DNA from: Streptacidiphilus anmyonensis
GTDB lineage: Bacteria > Actinomycetota > Actinomycetes > Streptomycetales > Streptomycetaceae
Assembly (NCBI RefSeq): GCF_000787855.1
Contig: NZ_BBPQ01000001.1
Coordinates: forward strand, 292,470-356,469
Direction of reading: 5' to 3'
DNA length: 64,000 bases
The position numbers and the translations under genes are program-made. The notes below the pieces were generated by a model. The model saw only the letters and a list, made by a program, of their open reading frames with translations, searched no databases and had not been told where the DNA came from. Of this stretch, positions 18,469-27,386 are shown piece by piece; positions within the stretch are counted from its first letter, which is position 1, and every line of letters begins with the position of its first letter.

Positions 18469-19986
18469 CTACCGAGAGGCTCCGAATTTGTCCGATTTGT
18501 TCTCAGCGTGTCGGATCCGCTGCGTGGACACGGCCACCTGCCGCTGCGGCAGACCCGCACCCTCCGTGCGAGCACCCGGGGCCGCGTACTCCGGGTCGGA
18601 CTCCAGGGTGAATCCGATCTCCGCGCCGCCGCCGACACGGTTGCGGGCGAAGACCTCCCCGCCGTGCTCCTCGGCGACATCGCGCACGATCGACAACCCC
18701 AGGCCGGAGCCGGGCAGGCTGCGGGCGGCCGTCGCCCGGTAGAAGCGGTCGAAGATGCGGTCGAGATCCTCCGACGCGAGCCCTGGGCCACGGTCGAGCA
18801 CGGTGATCCGGCCGGCCCGGACCACCACCCGGATCTCCTCGGGCCCGGTGGAGAACTTGGCCGCGTTCTCCACCAGGTTCGTCAGCGCGCGCTGCAACGC
18901 CTGCGGCCGGACCACGGCCACCACCGGATCGGCCTCGACCACGATCTCCCGGCCGGTGCGGCGGCGGGTCAGATCGGCCACGCGCTCGGCCAGCTCGTCG
19001 AGCTCCGTCCGGGTCGGCTCCTCGGTGCTGCGTCGGTCGTTCGCCAGCTCCACCAACTCGTTGACCAGGACCGTCAGCTCACGCGTCTCGGTCTCCAGAT
19101 CGTCCAGCAGCGCACTGCGCGAGGCCGGGGAGAGCCGGTCCATCCGGCGCAGGGCGGCGATGTTGGTGCGCAGCGAGGTCAACGGGGTGCGCAGTTCATG
19201 GCCCGCGTCCTGGACCAGGCGGCGCTGGTCCTCCTTGGACCGCGCGAGCCGGCCGAGCATGTCGTCGAAAGCACGCGCCAGTCGGCCGATCTCGTCCCGG
19301 CCGCGCTGCGGCACGTCCAGGGCCAGCTCACCGGTGGCCGAGACCTGCTCGGCGGTGGCCGTCAGCCGGACCAGGCGCCGGGTGATCCGCCCCGCCACCC
19401 ACCAGCCCGCGGCGCCGGCCGCGACCATCACAGCCCCCGCCGTCAGCGCGATCCGCACCATCAGCGAGCCCAGCAGGTCGTCGGTGGCGCTGAGCCGCTC
19501 CGAGAGCATCACCGCGCCGCGTCCCCCGCCCAGGGACACGGTCACCACGCGGTAGCGGTCGCCACCGGTCAGCTCGGTGACGTTGCCGGTCTTGCCCGCC
19601 GTCTCGCTGCGGGCCAGATGCCTGTCCTCCGCAGCCGTGGGCAGCGGGTCCATCTCGCTGTTCTGCTTGTTGGCGTACTGCAGGACCTTGCCGTCCGGTC
19701 CGAGGACCTGGAGCCCGATGTCTCCGGAGTGGGTCAGCTGGTCCACCAGGTGGTCCTGGCTCGCCGGCGTGGAGATGAAGTCGTGGGCGTTGAGGTCCAG
19801 GGTCTGCGCGTCGGCGACCAGTGTGCTGAGCGAGGTCTGGAAGTCCTTGGCCCGGTCCTGCCGGATCAGGGACGCGGCCGAGGTGTAGCCGAGCCCGCCG
19901 ACGAGCACGGTGACCAGCGCCGCGAGCCCGGCGAAGGCGATGGCGAACCGGAGCCTGAGGCCTATGTTGGCCCGGAGGCGACTCAC
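18469..19986 (-). CDS. Sensor histidine kinase, MprB/EnvZ-like
   Basis: A 505-aa membrane kinase with TM1 (residues 12-32), an extracytoplasmic sensor of about 140 residues, TM2 (177-196), a HAMP linker (GRITRRLVRLTATAEQV), the HisKA site H263 in DAGHELRTPLTSLR, and an HATPase_c domain with NLVENAAKF, DRGPGL and GSGLGLSIV. The order and motifs are those of actinobacterial MprB-type kinases, which sense envelope stress. Its GTG start overlaps the response-regulator stop by four bases (GTGA, 19983-19986). The neighbouring SEDS/PBP genes suggest an envelope role, which is inference. Confidence 0.93.
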   Translation of the reverse strand: MSRLRANIGLRLRFAIAFAGLAALVTVLVGGLGYTSAASLIRQDRAKDFQTSLSTLVADAQTLDLNAHDFISTPASQDHLVDQLTHSGDIGLQVLGPDGKVLQYANKQNSEMDPLPTAAEDRHLARSETAGKTGNVTELTGGDRYRVVTVSLGGGRGAVMLSERLSATDDLLGSLMVRIALTAGAVMVAAGAAGWWVAGRITRRLVRLTATAEQVSATGELALDVPQRGRDEIGRLARAFDDMLGRLARSKEDQRRLVQDAGHELRTPLTSLRTNIAALRRMDRLSPASRSALLDDLETETRELTVLVNELVELANDRRSTEEPTRTELDELAERVADLTRRRTGREIVVEADPVVAVVRPQALQRALTNLVENAAKFSTGPEEIRVVVRAGRITVLDRGPGLASEDLDRIFDRFYRATAARSLPGSGLGLSIVRDVAEEHGGEVFARNRVGGGAEIGFTLESDPEYAAPGARTEGAGLPQRQVAVSTQRIRHAENKSDKFGASR

Positions 19987-20702
19987 GGCTCTCGCAGCGT
20001 GTAGCCGACGCCTCGGACGGTGTGGATGAGCGGGGTGCGGCCCGGGGTGTCCAGCTTGCGGCGCAGGTAGCCGATGTAGACCGCCAGGTTCTTCGAGCCC
20101 GGCCCGAAGTCGTAACCCCAGATCCGGTCGTAAACCGTGCTGTGGTCCAGCACGATCCCCGCGTTGCGCGCCAGCAGCTCCAGCAGGTCGTACTCGGTGC
20201 GGGAGAGCTGGATCTCCTCCCCGGCACGCCAGACCCTGCGCGCGGTCGAGTCGATGCGCAGGTCGTCGACCTCGATCAGGTCGTGCCCGGCCGTGACGGA
20301 CTCGACCTCCACCACGTCCGCCGTGACCGCGGGCACCGCGGCACGCCGCAGCAGCGCACGCAGCCGCGCCAACAGCTCCTCGGCCTCGAAGGGCTTGAGC
20401 ATGTAGTCGTCCGCCCCGGCGTCCAGCCCGGCCACCCGGTCGGAGGTCTCCACCCGCGCCGTCAGCATCAGGATCGGCACGTTGTCGCCCTCGGCCCGCA
20501 GCACCCGGCAGACGGCGAGCCCGTCGATTCCGGGCATCATCACGTCCAGGACCAACACGTCCGGGCGTTGCTTGTGGACGGAGGCCAGCGCCTCGATACC
20601 GTCGGACACTGGAGTCACCTGATACCCCTCCAGGGTAAGCAGGCGGTCCAGGGAATCACGGATGGCTCGGTCGTCCTCAGCCAGCAGCACAGTCGGCGTC
20701 AC
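19983..20702 (-). CDS. OmpR/PhoB-family response regulator
   Basis: Receiver domain (residues 4-120; D10/D11 acidic pocket, phospho-acceptor D53 in VLDVMMPG, K103 in MLKPF) plus a C-terminal winged helix (LSRTEYDLLELLARN ... YLRRKLD ... TVRGVGYTL). At 239 aa it is normal for the family and resembles MprA. Start: GTG 20702 with GGAGA 9-10 bases upstream is preferred over ATG 20726, which lacks a ribosome-binding site. It is the first gene of a two-gene operon with the kinase. Confidence 0.92.
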   Translation of the reverse strand: MTPTVLLAEDDRAIRDSLDRLLTLEGYQVTPVSDGIEALASVHKQRPDVLVLDVMMPGIDGLAVCRVLRAEGDNVPILMLTARVETSDRVAGLDAGADDYMLKPFEAEELLARLRALLRRAAVPAVTADVVEVESVTAGHDLIEVDDLRIDSTARRVWRAGEEIQLSRTEYDLLELLARNAGIVLDHSTVYDRIWGYDFGPGSKNLAVYIGYLRRKLDTPGRTPLIHTVRGVGYTLREP

Positions 20703-21060
20703 GACATCGATTCTCCACGACGACATGAGGAACCGGTAAGAGACCTTGTGCCGCAACGCCCCGGACGCCGCCCGGCACATCCTCGTCAGGCCCCGAGGGC
20801 ATCCCGGGCTCGGCCTGCCCACCCCCTGCGGGACCCGTCTCCGCCGCTTCGAGGCGGACCCTGCTGGGAGACGACGCTAGTCCCGCGTCGGGCCTCCGGC
20901 CAGACTTCCGCGACGGATTCACTCTCCCGGTAGCGGAGTGCAGGTCATCACGGCTCCCCTTCGCGCTTGTTCGATTCTGGTGCGACGCGGCACGCGCCGG
21001 CTTGGCGGAGTTTCCCCCAACAGGAGGCCTTCTGTCCGAGGCTGGTGATACACAGTCAGC
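20703..21060. other. Divergent intergenic region, no gene seen
   Basis: 358 bases between the start of the response regulator and the start of the DinB-like gene. Open frames here have non-coding composition. AGGAGG occurs at about 21021-21026 but is too far from ATG 21061 to be its ribosome-binding site. Promoters for both neighbours must lie here, but I cannot place them with confidence. Confidence 0.4.
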
Positions 21061-21882
21061 ATGACGACCACCCCTGAATTCGAACAGAACCTCCGCCGCA
21101 TCGAGGAGCGGTCCGCCGCATTTCGCGCGGCGCTCACGGCCCTCACGCCCCTCACGGCGGGCGGCTCGCTCGATGCTCCGCTCGCCGCCAAGGTGCCCAG
21201 CTGCCCCGAGTGGACGCTGGGCGACCTGGTCGTGCACCTCGGGATGGTGCACCGGTTCTGGGCCGCCATGGTCACGGCCGGGCCGGCCGACACGCCCCTC
21301 CCCGAGGAGGACTTCCTCGCCCCCGAGGGGCTCGGCGCCGAGGCGCTGCCGGCCTGGTCCCAGGCGAGCACGGAGGAACTGCTGTCCGCCCTCCGGGCGG
21401 CCGGTCCCGATCGCGGGTGCTGGACATGGTGGGGCGCGTCCGACGCGGCGCAGACCGCCGGGCCGGTCGCCCCACACCAGGTCGCCGAGGCGCTCGTCCA
21501 CACCTACGACGCGCAACTGGCCGTCGGCCGCCCCGTGTCCCTGCCGACCGAGGAGGCGCTCGACGCGATCGACGAGTTCCTGCGCGTCGGATGCGGCGCG
21601 GCAGGGCCGTGGCCGAACCCGGCCGCGGTCGTCGTGCTGCGCGCGGCGGAAGGGCGGGGCTGGCTGCTGGAGCTGACCTCGGAGGGCTCCCGCGCCCGGT
21701 CGCTCCCCGGGGCGGCTGTGACCGACACCACCCCCGCCCACCCCGTCGCGACGGTGACCGCGCACGGCACCGCGAGTGAACTCGTGCTGGCCCTGTACGG
21801 GCGCATGCCGATGGAGTCGCTCGACATCGAGGGGGACCGCGAGGTCCTCACCTTGCTGCGGGCCTGGCAGCCCTCGGAGTGA
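21061..21882 (+). CDS. Maleylpyruvate isomerase-family (mycothiol-dependent, DinB-fold) protein
   Basis: A 273-aa cytoplasmic protein of the MDMPI N-terminal/DinB-like four-helix family. Typical features are the CPEWTLGDLVVHLGMVHRF block (residues 48-66) and APHQVAEALVHTYDAQLAVG (140-159), where histidines would bind a metal and mycothiol; an SCP2-like C-terminal domain follows and ends with the usual LYGRMP ... EGD stretch. Function within this large family is unknown; it is not next to aromatic catabolic genes. Start ATG 21061 matches family N termini. Confidence 0.82.
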   Translation: MTTTPEFEQNLRRIEERSAAFRAALTALTPLTAGGSLDAPLAAKVPSCPEWTLGDLVVHLGMVHRFWAAMVTAGPADTPLPEEDFLAPEGLGAEALPAWSQASTEELLSALRAAGPDRGCWTWWGASDAAQTAGPVAPHQVAEALVHTYDAQLAVGRPVSLPTEEALDAIDEFLRVGCGAAGPWPNPAAVVVLRAAEGRGWLLELTSEGSRARSLPGAAVTDTTPAHPVATVTAHGTASELVLALYGRMPMESLDIEGDREVLTLLRAWQPSE

Positions 21883-21976
21883 TCAAGTGATCATGTGCTG
21901 CGGCACCTCCGGTCGCCGCACCGGTGACGCCCGCCGACCGTGGGCGCCCGCAACACGAGAAGAGGTCGACGCACCC

Positions 21977-22387
21977 ATGCAGCACCACCTCCGGCCCGCA
22001 GGTCTTCCTCCGGTCAACGGCTACAGCCACGCGGTCGTGGCGACCGGCACGCTCGTGGCCGTCTCCGGCCAGGTGCCCCTCGACGCGAGCGGCGCGCTGG
22101 TCGGCTGCCCCGGCCCCGACGGCGAACCGGCGGACCCGCAGGCCCAGATACGGCAGGTGTTCACGAACCTCGGGGCCGCACTGGCCGCGGCCGGCGCGGG
22201 TTGGGGCGACGTCGCCAAGCTCACGGTCTTCCTCACCGACCTGGCCGACCTGCCCGTCTTCCGGACCGTGCGCGACGAGTTCGTGGACACCGGCCGCCCG
22301 CCGGCCTGCTCCCTGGTCCAGGTCGCGGCTCTGGTCCACCCGGAATTCCGAGTGGAGATCGACGCGCTGGCGGTAGTGTCCGGGTGA
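21977..22387 (+). CDS. RidA/YjgF-family enamine/imine deaminase
   Basis: A 136-aa RidA-fold protein, likely a trimer that hydrolyses reactive enamine/imine intermediates of PLP enzymes. It shows GYSHAVVATGTLVAVSGQVPLD (residues 14-35 region), NLGAALAAAGAGWGDVAKLTVFL in two blocks, and a C-terminal PACSLVQVAALVHPEFRVEIDALA region; RidA proper has the catalytic-type Arg of RxxV, here replaced by CSLVQV, so it belongs to an Rid subgroup rather than strict RidA. ATG 21977 is preceded by AGAGG. It leads a close array with the sulfurtransferase and HAD genes. Confidence 0.85.
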   Translation: MQHHLRPAGLPPVNGYSHAVVATGTLVAVSGQVPLDASGALVGCPGPDGEPADPQAQIRQVFTNLGAALAAAGAGWGDVAKLTVFLTDLADLPVFRTVRDEFVDTGRPPACSLVQVAALVHPEFRVEIDALAVVSG

Positions 22388-22467
22388 CCTCATCCCCGGC
22401 CAGTGGGCCGGAGCCCCTGGAAGCGACGGGCGTCAACGGGCGGCTCCGTCCGGAAAGGCGTTGCACC

Positions 22468-23343
22468 GTGACCCCCGACGAAGCTGCCGCTCCTCTCGCC
22501 GTGCCCGGCCCCGTCGTCGACACCGCCTGGCTGGCCCGGCATCTGGGCACGCCGGAGCTGCTGGTGCTCGACGCCGGCGTCGGAGCGCACCGTCGCGAGG
22601 TCGCCGCGATACCTGGTGCCCGAGCCTTCGACCTGGACGGCCCGCTCTCGGCCTCGGACAGCCCGCTGGCGCACACCATGCCGGGGCCCGAGCAGTTCCA
22701 ACACGAGATGCGGCGGCTCGGCCTGAACGAGACCGGCACGGTCGTGTTCTACGACAACGCCGGTCTCTACTCGGCGGCACGCGGCTGGTGGATGCTGCGA
22801 GCCATGGGCTTCGACCGCGTGGCCGTGCTCGACGGCGGCCTGCCCGCCTGGACGTCGGCCGGGCTGCCTCAGCAGGAGGGCGCCCCGGGCCCGGCTGCGC
22901 CGGGGAACTTCGTCGCACGCCCCCGCCCGGGGATGATCGTCGACAGTTCCGCGGTGCTCGCCGCGCTCGCCGACCCGACGGCCGCCGTCCTGGACGCCCG
23001 CGCGGCGGACCGCTTCCACGGGTCGGCCCCCGAGCCGCGCCCCGGCCTGCGCAGCGGACACATGCCCGGCGCCGTCAACCTCCCCTTCACCGCTGTCCAG
23101 GACGACTGCGGGTTCCTCCTCCCCCGGGACGCTCTGCGAGCCCGCTTCGTCGAGGCGCTGGGTGCGGCAGCCTCCGCCCCGGCGGCGACCGCCGAGCCGA
23201 AGCGTCTGCTGTTCAGCTGCGGCTCGGGCGTCACCGCCTGCGTCCTCGCCCTCGCCGCCACCGTGGCCGGCTACCGCCAGCTCGCCGTCTACGACGGCTC
23301 CTGGAGCGAATGGGGCCTTCCCTCCGGCCTCCCGGTCGCATGA
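22468..23343 (+). CDS. sseA: Sulfurtransferase, two rhodanese domains (thiosulfate/3-mercaptopyruvate type)
   Basis: A 291-aa tandem rhodanese. The N-terminal domain (residues 15-125) is structural; the C-terminal domain has the persulfide-forming cysteine C251 in SCGSGVTAC. The CGSGVT loop favours 3-mercaptopyruvate as sulfur donor over thiosulfate (CRKGVT), which is established for the family. GTG 22468 follows GGAAAGG. The stop overlaps the start of the HAD gene as ATGA, so the two are translationally coupled. Confidence 0.9.
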   Translation: MTPDEAAAPLAVPGPVVDTAWLARHLGTPELLVLDAGVGAHRREVAAIPGARAFDLDGPLSASDSPLAHTMPGPEQFQHEMRRLGLNETGTVVFYDNAGLYSAARGWWMLRAMGFDRVAVLDGGLPAWTSAGLPQQEGAPGPAAPGNFVARPRPGMIVDSSAVLAALADPTAAVLDARAADRFHGSAPEPRPGLRSGHMPGAVNLPFTAVQDDCGFLLPRDALRARFVEALGAAASAPAATAEPKRLLFSCGSGVTACVLALAATVAGYRQLAVYDGSWSEWGLPSGLPVA

Positions 23344-23924
23344 ACGCCATGGCATCACCGTCCCCGAATCCGTCGCAGGGTCGCCCACTGCTCATGCTCG
23401 ACGCCGACGGACCCCTCAATCCCTACGAAGCCATGCCGGACCACCGACCCGACGGGTATCGGGAGCACTTCCTCATGCCGCCGAGCTGGGCCGCGCAGGA
23501 GGAGATCCGCATCGCGGCCTCTCCGCGCGTCCGCGAGCCGAGGCCGCTGCCCGTCTGGCTCAACCCCGGTCACGGTGCCCGACTGCTCAGCCTCCCGTTC
23601 CAACTGATCTGGGCAACGACATGGGAGGCGGAGGCGAACGAGTTCATCTCACCGCTCCTCGGCCTGCCCGACCTCCCCTACGTCGCCTGGGAGACGCCAC
23701 GACCCGTGCAACGGGGGCGCGGCTGCTGGAAGACGTCCGAGATCGTCGCCTGGGCGGCTGGACGGCCCTTCGCCTGGGTCGACGACGAGATCACCCGGGC
23801 CGACCGGGACTGGGTCGCTCGGCACCACGCAGGCCCGGCTCTGCTTCACCGGGTCGACGCCGAAAGCGGGCTCGGTGCCGACGATTTCGCGAGCCTGTCC
23901 GCGTGGGCCGCGGAACTGGGCTGA
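23340..23924 (+). CDS. HAD-like protein of the Swiss-army-knife (RNA repair associated) type
   Basis: A 194-aa protein with an N-terminal HAD motif I, LMLDADGPLNPYE, whose D21 and D23 would be nucleophile and acid/base; the LDxDGxLNP pattern and the later LPVWLNPGHGARLLSL and WATTWEAEANEF blocks are typical of the HAD_SAK_2 family, widespread in Streptomyces. A phosphatase activity on a nucleic-acid or nucleotide end is possible but unproven. ATG 23340 overlaps the sulfurtransferase stop; ATG 23349 is a second option. No membrane segment. Confidence 0.78.
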   Translation: MNAMASPSPNPSQGRPLLMLDADGPLNPYEAMPDHRPDGYREHFLMPPSWAAQEEIRIAASPRVREPRPLPVWLNPGHGARLLSLPFQLIWATTWEAEANEFISPLLGLPDLPYVAWETPRPVQRGRGCWKTSEIVAWAAGRPFAWVDDEITRADRDWVARHHAGPALLHRVDAESGLGADDFASLSAWAAELG

Positions 23925-24108
23925 TGGCTGACGCCGACCTGCGGCGGACGGCCCGTCAACCGGCTCAGCGGACACCGAGGGTGACAGCCCCGGGAGCACA
24001 CCCCGCGGCGCGCAGCGCCTTCCGAGGCCTTTGCCGCACTCCTATGACACGCGTCACACTCGCGCACTGACCACGGCGGCGAGTGTCGGTCACCGGTGGC
24101 CGACACGA

Positions 24109-24144
24109 CAGAGGCCCTGCCCGATTTCTCGGGCAGGGCCTCTG
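24109..24144. terminator. Perfect 16-bp hairpin downstream of tRNA-Ala
   Basis: CAGAGGCCCTGCCCGA pairs perfectly with its complement at 24129-24144 across the loop TTTC. It lies 7 bases past the 3' end of the tRNA (minus strand) and about 185 bases past the HAD gene on the plus strand, so it can terminate both. No clear U run follows on either strand. Confidence 0.8.
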
Positions 24145-24149
24145 CGTTG

Positions 24150-24225
<76 letters not shown>

Positions 24226-24271
24226 AACGAGAAGAAACTCTAGCAGGTCCGGAGGGGTGCTTGCGCACGGG

Positions 24272-25450
24272 TTACTCGTTGGCGGCGCGGGGGGTGTCCT
24301 CGGCGTACTGGTCGAAGAGCGGAGTGGCCGGCTTCGGGGCGGGACGCCGGGGCGCGGGGGTCTGAGCCTTCCGACCCTGCTGGGGCGGCGGCGTCTGCCG
24401 GGCGCGGGCCGAGGAGTAGGTGTCCGGCGCGGACAGGTCCAGCCCGAGTGTGGCGCGGGGGGCGACGGGGGCCGTGACGTAGGTCGGCAGCGGAACCGGG
24501 ACGGGGTCCCAACCCTGGTCTCCGTGGTCCGTGGACGGCGCCGTCGAGCCGGCGTGCTCGGGACGGTCGTCGTCCGCCCAGGAGTCGGTACGGCTCGCAC
24601 CGAGCGTCCCGGTGCCCGATGTGGTCGCACCGGAGTGGCCGATCTCTTCGGCAGCGCCAGAGGACACGACATCCGCCCCGGGCGCAGCGGCCCCCCGGCT
24701 CGCTTCCCGGCTCGCTTCCCGGCCCGTCTCCTGCGTTGCTGCGGCCGCCGTGGCCTCGCGCCGCGCCGCCGCCTGCTGGCGCACGCGCTGGGCGGCCTCC
24801 GCCGCGCGACGGCGGTCGAGCTTGACCTCGTAACGACGGTGCTCCTGGCGGCGCATCTGCGCGATGTAGACGGAGAACAGGACGGCCGGGACGGCCGGGA
24901 TCCACAGCAGCGCGATACCGCCGACCGCGGCGATCACCATCCCGGCCGTGAACGCCGCGAAGAGGATGATCACCATGCGCCGACGCCTCGCCAGGAGCGC
25001 GGCCCGGCGCCGGGAGGCCACAGCGGGCGACGGTCCACTGTGGTGCGCGGCAGGACCGGGAGCGGATGCGGGAGCCGGGGCGGCCGTGGCAACCGCGGAT
25101 TCGGCGAAGCCCGGCGCCCCGACGGGGCCGTCCAGCCGGTCGGCCGGGCGGGCCTGGTCGGTGTCGTCGATGTGGTCGGTGTGGTCGGTGTGGTCCGCCT
25201 GGGCGGCCGAGCCCGCGCCGTGCTGGGACCGCGGGAGCGGGGTCGGCACGGCGAGAGGCTGGGTCTCCTCCAACTGCCGGGAGATCTTCCGCTCCATGGC
25301 GGCACGACCGGACAGCAGGCGGATCGCCGTGCTGAAACGCTCCGTCGGCCGCGCCTCGTTGAGCTCGTCCTGACGGCGGAGCCACATGGGAACCAGATAC
25401 GCGGCCCAGGCCCCGACGATGACCGCGTAAATGAGGCCGCTACTGCTCAC
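24272..25450 (-). CDS. sepX: SepX-like septal protein (GlpR family, next to molybdopterin genes)
   Basis: A 392-aa actinobacterial membrane protein with an N-terminal TM (SGLIYAVIVGAWAAYLVPMWL, residues 4-24, in two parts), a conserved RFSTAIRLLSGR-like segment, a disordered linker with Asp/Thr/His repeats (DHTDHTDHIDDTD), two adjacent TM helices (about 160-200) and a long disordered C-terminal tail. Position beside GNAT, mog, moaC and moeA matches the conserved location of SepX in Streptomyces and Rv0996 in mycobacteria; SepX is required for cross-wall formation and sporulation septation. GTG 25450 has TACGGT 7 bases upstream and no Shine-Dalgarno, so it is probably leaderless. Confidence 0.82.
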   Translation of the reverse strand: MSSSGLIYAVIVGAWAAYLVPMWLRRQDELNEARPTERFSTAIRLLSGRAAMERKISRQLEETQPLAVPTPLPRSQHGAGSAAQADHTDHTDHIDDTDQARPADRLDGPVGAPGFAESAVATAAPAPASAPGPAAHHSGPSPAVASRRRAALLARRRRMVIILFAAFTAGMVIAAVGGIALLWIPAVPAVLFSVYIAQMRRQEHRRYEVKLDRRRAAEAAQRVRQQAAARREATAAAATQETGREASREASRGAAAPGADVVSSGAAEEIGHSGATTSGTGTLGASRTDSWADDDRPEHAGSTAPSTDHGDQGWDPVPVPLPTYVTAPVAPRATLGLDLSAPDTYSSARARQTPPPQQGRKAQTPAPRRPAPKPATPLFDQYAEDTPRAANE

Positions 25451-25528
25451 GCTTCACACCGTACGGGCGTGAGGGACGGCCCGGCGGCAATTTCGGGCGG
25501 TGTGTCGCTGAATCTTCTTCATATCGAC

Positions 25529-26143
25529 CTATTTATGGTGATGATGGCTCTGGATTCCACTGTTCCCGCGCCACCGCGCGAGCATTCCCTCCGGCACCTC
25601 GTCCGCCGTCAGCGCGTAGACGAGGTGGTCCCGCCAGCCTCCGTCGATGTGGAGATAGCGTGGGCGAAGGCCCTCCTCCCGGAAGCGGAGTTTCTCGACC
25701 ACGCGACGGCTCGGCAGATTCTCCGGACGGATGCAGACCTCGATCCGGTGCAGTCCCATCGTGCGGAAGCAGTAGTCGGTGGCGAGCGCTACGGCCGCCG
25801 GGATGATTCCCCGTCCGGCGTGGTCCTGATCGACCCAGTAACCGATATTCGCCGAGCACATCGATCCCCAGGTGATGCCGCCCACCGTGAGCTGTCCGAC
25901 GAGCTCCCCCTCGTACGTCACCACGAAGGGCAGCATGCGCCCGGCATTCGCCTCCGACCGCAGGAAGCGCACCATCTGACGGTAGGTCGGGCGCGGATTC
26001 TGCGGGTGGCCGGGCGGTGGCGGCGGCACGGTGGCCTCCCAGCGGCGCAGCCAATCCCGGTTGCGGCGGCTGACGTCCTGCCAGGCTCGCTGGTCGCGCA
26101 CCTTGATCGGGCGCAGCCCGACCTGCCCCTCCCGCAGTTCCAC
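25529..26143 (-). CDS. GNAT acetyltransferase, RimJ/RimL-like
   Basis: A 204-aa GNAT-fold enzyme. RPIKVRDQRAWQ near the start, the beta-bulge region ANIGYWVDQDHAGRGIIPAAV (residues 98-118, pyrophosphate-binding loop of the QxxGxG/A type, here QDHAGRG) and the RIEVCIRPENLPSRRVVEKLRF block identify the RimJ-type subgroup that acetylates protein N termini or other amines with acetyl-CoA. The gene order matches mycobacterial Rv0995. GTG 26143 is 15 bases after the mog stop, so it is in that operon. The natural C terminus ends in SHHHHK. Confidence 0.87.
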   Translation of the reverse strand: MELREGQVGLRPIKVRDQRAWQDVSRRNRDWLRRWEATVPPPPPGHPQNPRPTYRQMVRFLRSEANAGRMLPFVVTYEGELVGQLTVGGITWGSMCSANIGYWVDQDHAGRGIIPAAVALATDYCFRTMGLHRIEVCIRPENLPSRRVVEKLRFREEGLRPRYLHIDGGWRDHLVYALTADEVPEGMLARWRGNSGIQSHHHHK

Positions 26144-26157
26144 CGGCCAGAAGGCGT

Positions 26158-26676
26158 TCAGTGCGGGCCCCCTCTCCCGTCGACGCCCTCCGGCGCCCGG
26201 AGCCCGTGGTCGCCGCCACCGACCTGGTCGACGGCGTGGGCCAGCAGCGGCCCGAGGACGGCAAGGCCGTCTTTGACCCCGCCGGGCGAGCCCGGCAAGT
26301 TGATGATCAAGGTCTTGCCGGCCAGCCCCGACAGCCCGCGCGAGAGCGCAGCCGTCGGCACGCCGTGCTCACGCCCGTACGCGCGGATCGCCTCGGCGAT
26401 GCCCGGCACGGGCCGGGTGATGACCTGCTGCGTCATCTCCGGCGTGAGGTCCAGCGGCGTCAGACCCGTGCCGCCGGTGGTGACCACCACGTCGTAGCCG
26501 TCCGCGACAGCCTTGCGCAGCGCCACGAGCACCGGATCGCCGTCCGGCACCACGACCGGCCCGACGACCATGCAGCCGAGCTCCGCGAGCCCGGAGGCCA
26601 GAATCGGGCCGCCCCGGTCCTCGTAGACGCCGGCATGGGCCCGGTTCGAGACGGTGAGGACGAACGCGCGCATCAC
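26158..26676 (-). CDS. mog: Molybdenum cofactor biosynthesis protein, MoaB/Mog family
   Basis: A 172-aa molybdopterin-binding domain protein that adenylylates molybdopterin before metal insertion. TVSNRAHAGVYEDRGGP (residues 8-24), VVTTGGTGLTPLDLTPE (64-80), and INLPGSPGGVKDGL (124-137) are the family motifs. GTG 26676 overlaps the moaC stop by four bases (GTGA); ATG 26673 is the next codon. It sits between moaC and the GNAT gene in the same transcript direction as moeA and sepX. Confidence 0.92.
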   Translation of the reverse strand: MMRAFVLTVSNRAHAGVYEDRGGPILASGLAELGCMVVGPVVVPDGDPVLVALRKAVADGYDVVVTTGGTGLTPLDLTPEMTQQVITRPVPGIAEAIRAYGREHGVPTAALSRGLSGLAGKTLIINLPGSPGGVKDGLAVLGPLLAHAVDQVGGGDHGLRAPEGVDGRGGPH

Positions 26677-27236
26677 GACTGCGCTCCCTGCTCGTGCTGG
26701 GCGGGCTCGGCGGCGGTCGGGGAACCGGGGAGATCGGCACGGTGCCAGTCACCGCTCTTGCCGCCGGTCTTCTCCTCCACCTGAACGGCGTCGATCCTCG
26801 CGCCCTTGTCGACCGCCTTGACCATGTCGATCACGGTCAGACCCGCGACCGCGACCGCGGTGAGCGCCTCCATCTCGACGCCCGTGCGGTCCGCGGTGCG
26901 GACGGTGGCGGAGATCTCCACGGCGTCGTCGGCCACGACGAGGTCGACCGTCACGCCGGAGACGGCGATGGGGTGGCACAGCGGGATCAGGTCGGGCGTG
27001 CGTTTGGCTCCCATGATCCCGGCGATCCGGGCGACGGACAGCGCGTCCCCCTTCGGCACGCCCTCTCCGCGGAGCAGTTCCACGACACGCGGCGAGACCA
27101 GCACGCGCCCGGTGGCCCGAGCGGTCCGCGCCGTCGTCGCCTTCTCGGAGACGTCGACCATGCGTGCCGCGCCCGAGGCGTCGACATGAGTCAACCCGGA
27201 CCCGGACCCGGACGGAACGGGGCTGGTGCTGTGCAC
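26673..27236 (-). CDS. moaC: Cyclic pyranopterin monophosphate synthase MoaC
   Basis: Second enzyme of molybdenum cofactor synthesis, converting the cyclic dihydro-GTP intermediate to cPMP. The 187-aa protein has the start region THVDASGAARMVDVSEK, the LIPLCHPIAVSGV active-site segment, GVEMEALTAVAVAGLTV..DMVKAVDKGARID and a C-terminal VEEKTGGKSG that ends the catalytic loop. GTG 27236 has AGGAG 5 bases upstream; upstream in-frame residues look non-coding. Coupled to mog by overlap. moaA is not in the window. Confidence 0.94.
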   Translation of the reverse strand: MHSTSPVPSGSGSGLTHVDASGAARMVDVSEKATTARTARATGRVLVSPRVVELLRGEGVPKGDALSVARIAGIMGAKRTPDLIPLCHPIAVSGVTVDLVVADDAVEISATVRTADRTGVEMEALTAVAVAGLTVIDMVKAVDKGARIDAVQVEEKTGGKSGDWHRADLPGSPTAAEPAQHEQGAQS

Positions 27237-27386
27237 TGGCGCTCCTGCGATCGTGACGGCGGGGGTGCGGCGCCAGAGTATCGCTGCCCGGCCCGGGCGT
27301 CCCATCGGCAGCGTGAACCGATCCCCGTACCGGTAGCCACCTGGGCCGTCGACCGCCGAGCAGTCCGGCTGCCCGGCTGCCCGACG

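Noticed and set aside
26143..26158. Poly-His tag-like end (SHHHHK) of the GNAT protein as an engineered construct
   Set aside because: Only four His followed by Lys and a natural stop near 25529; codon mix and context are genomic.
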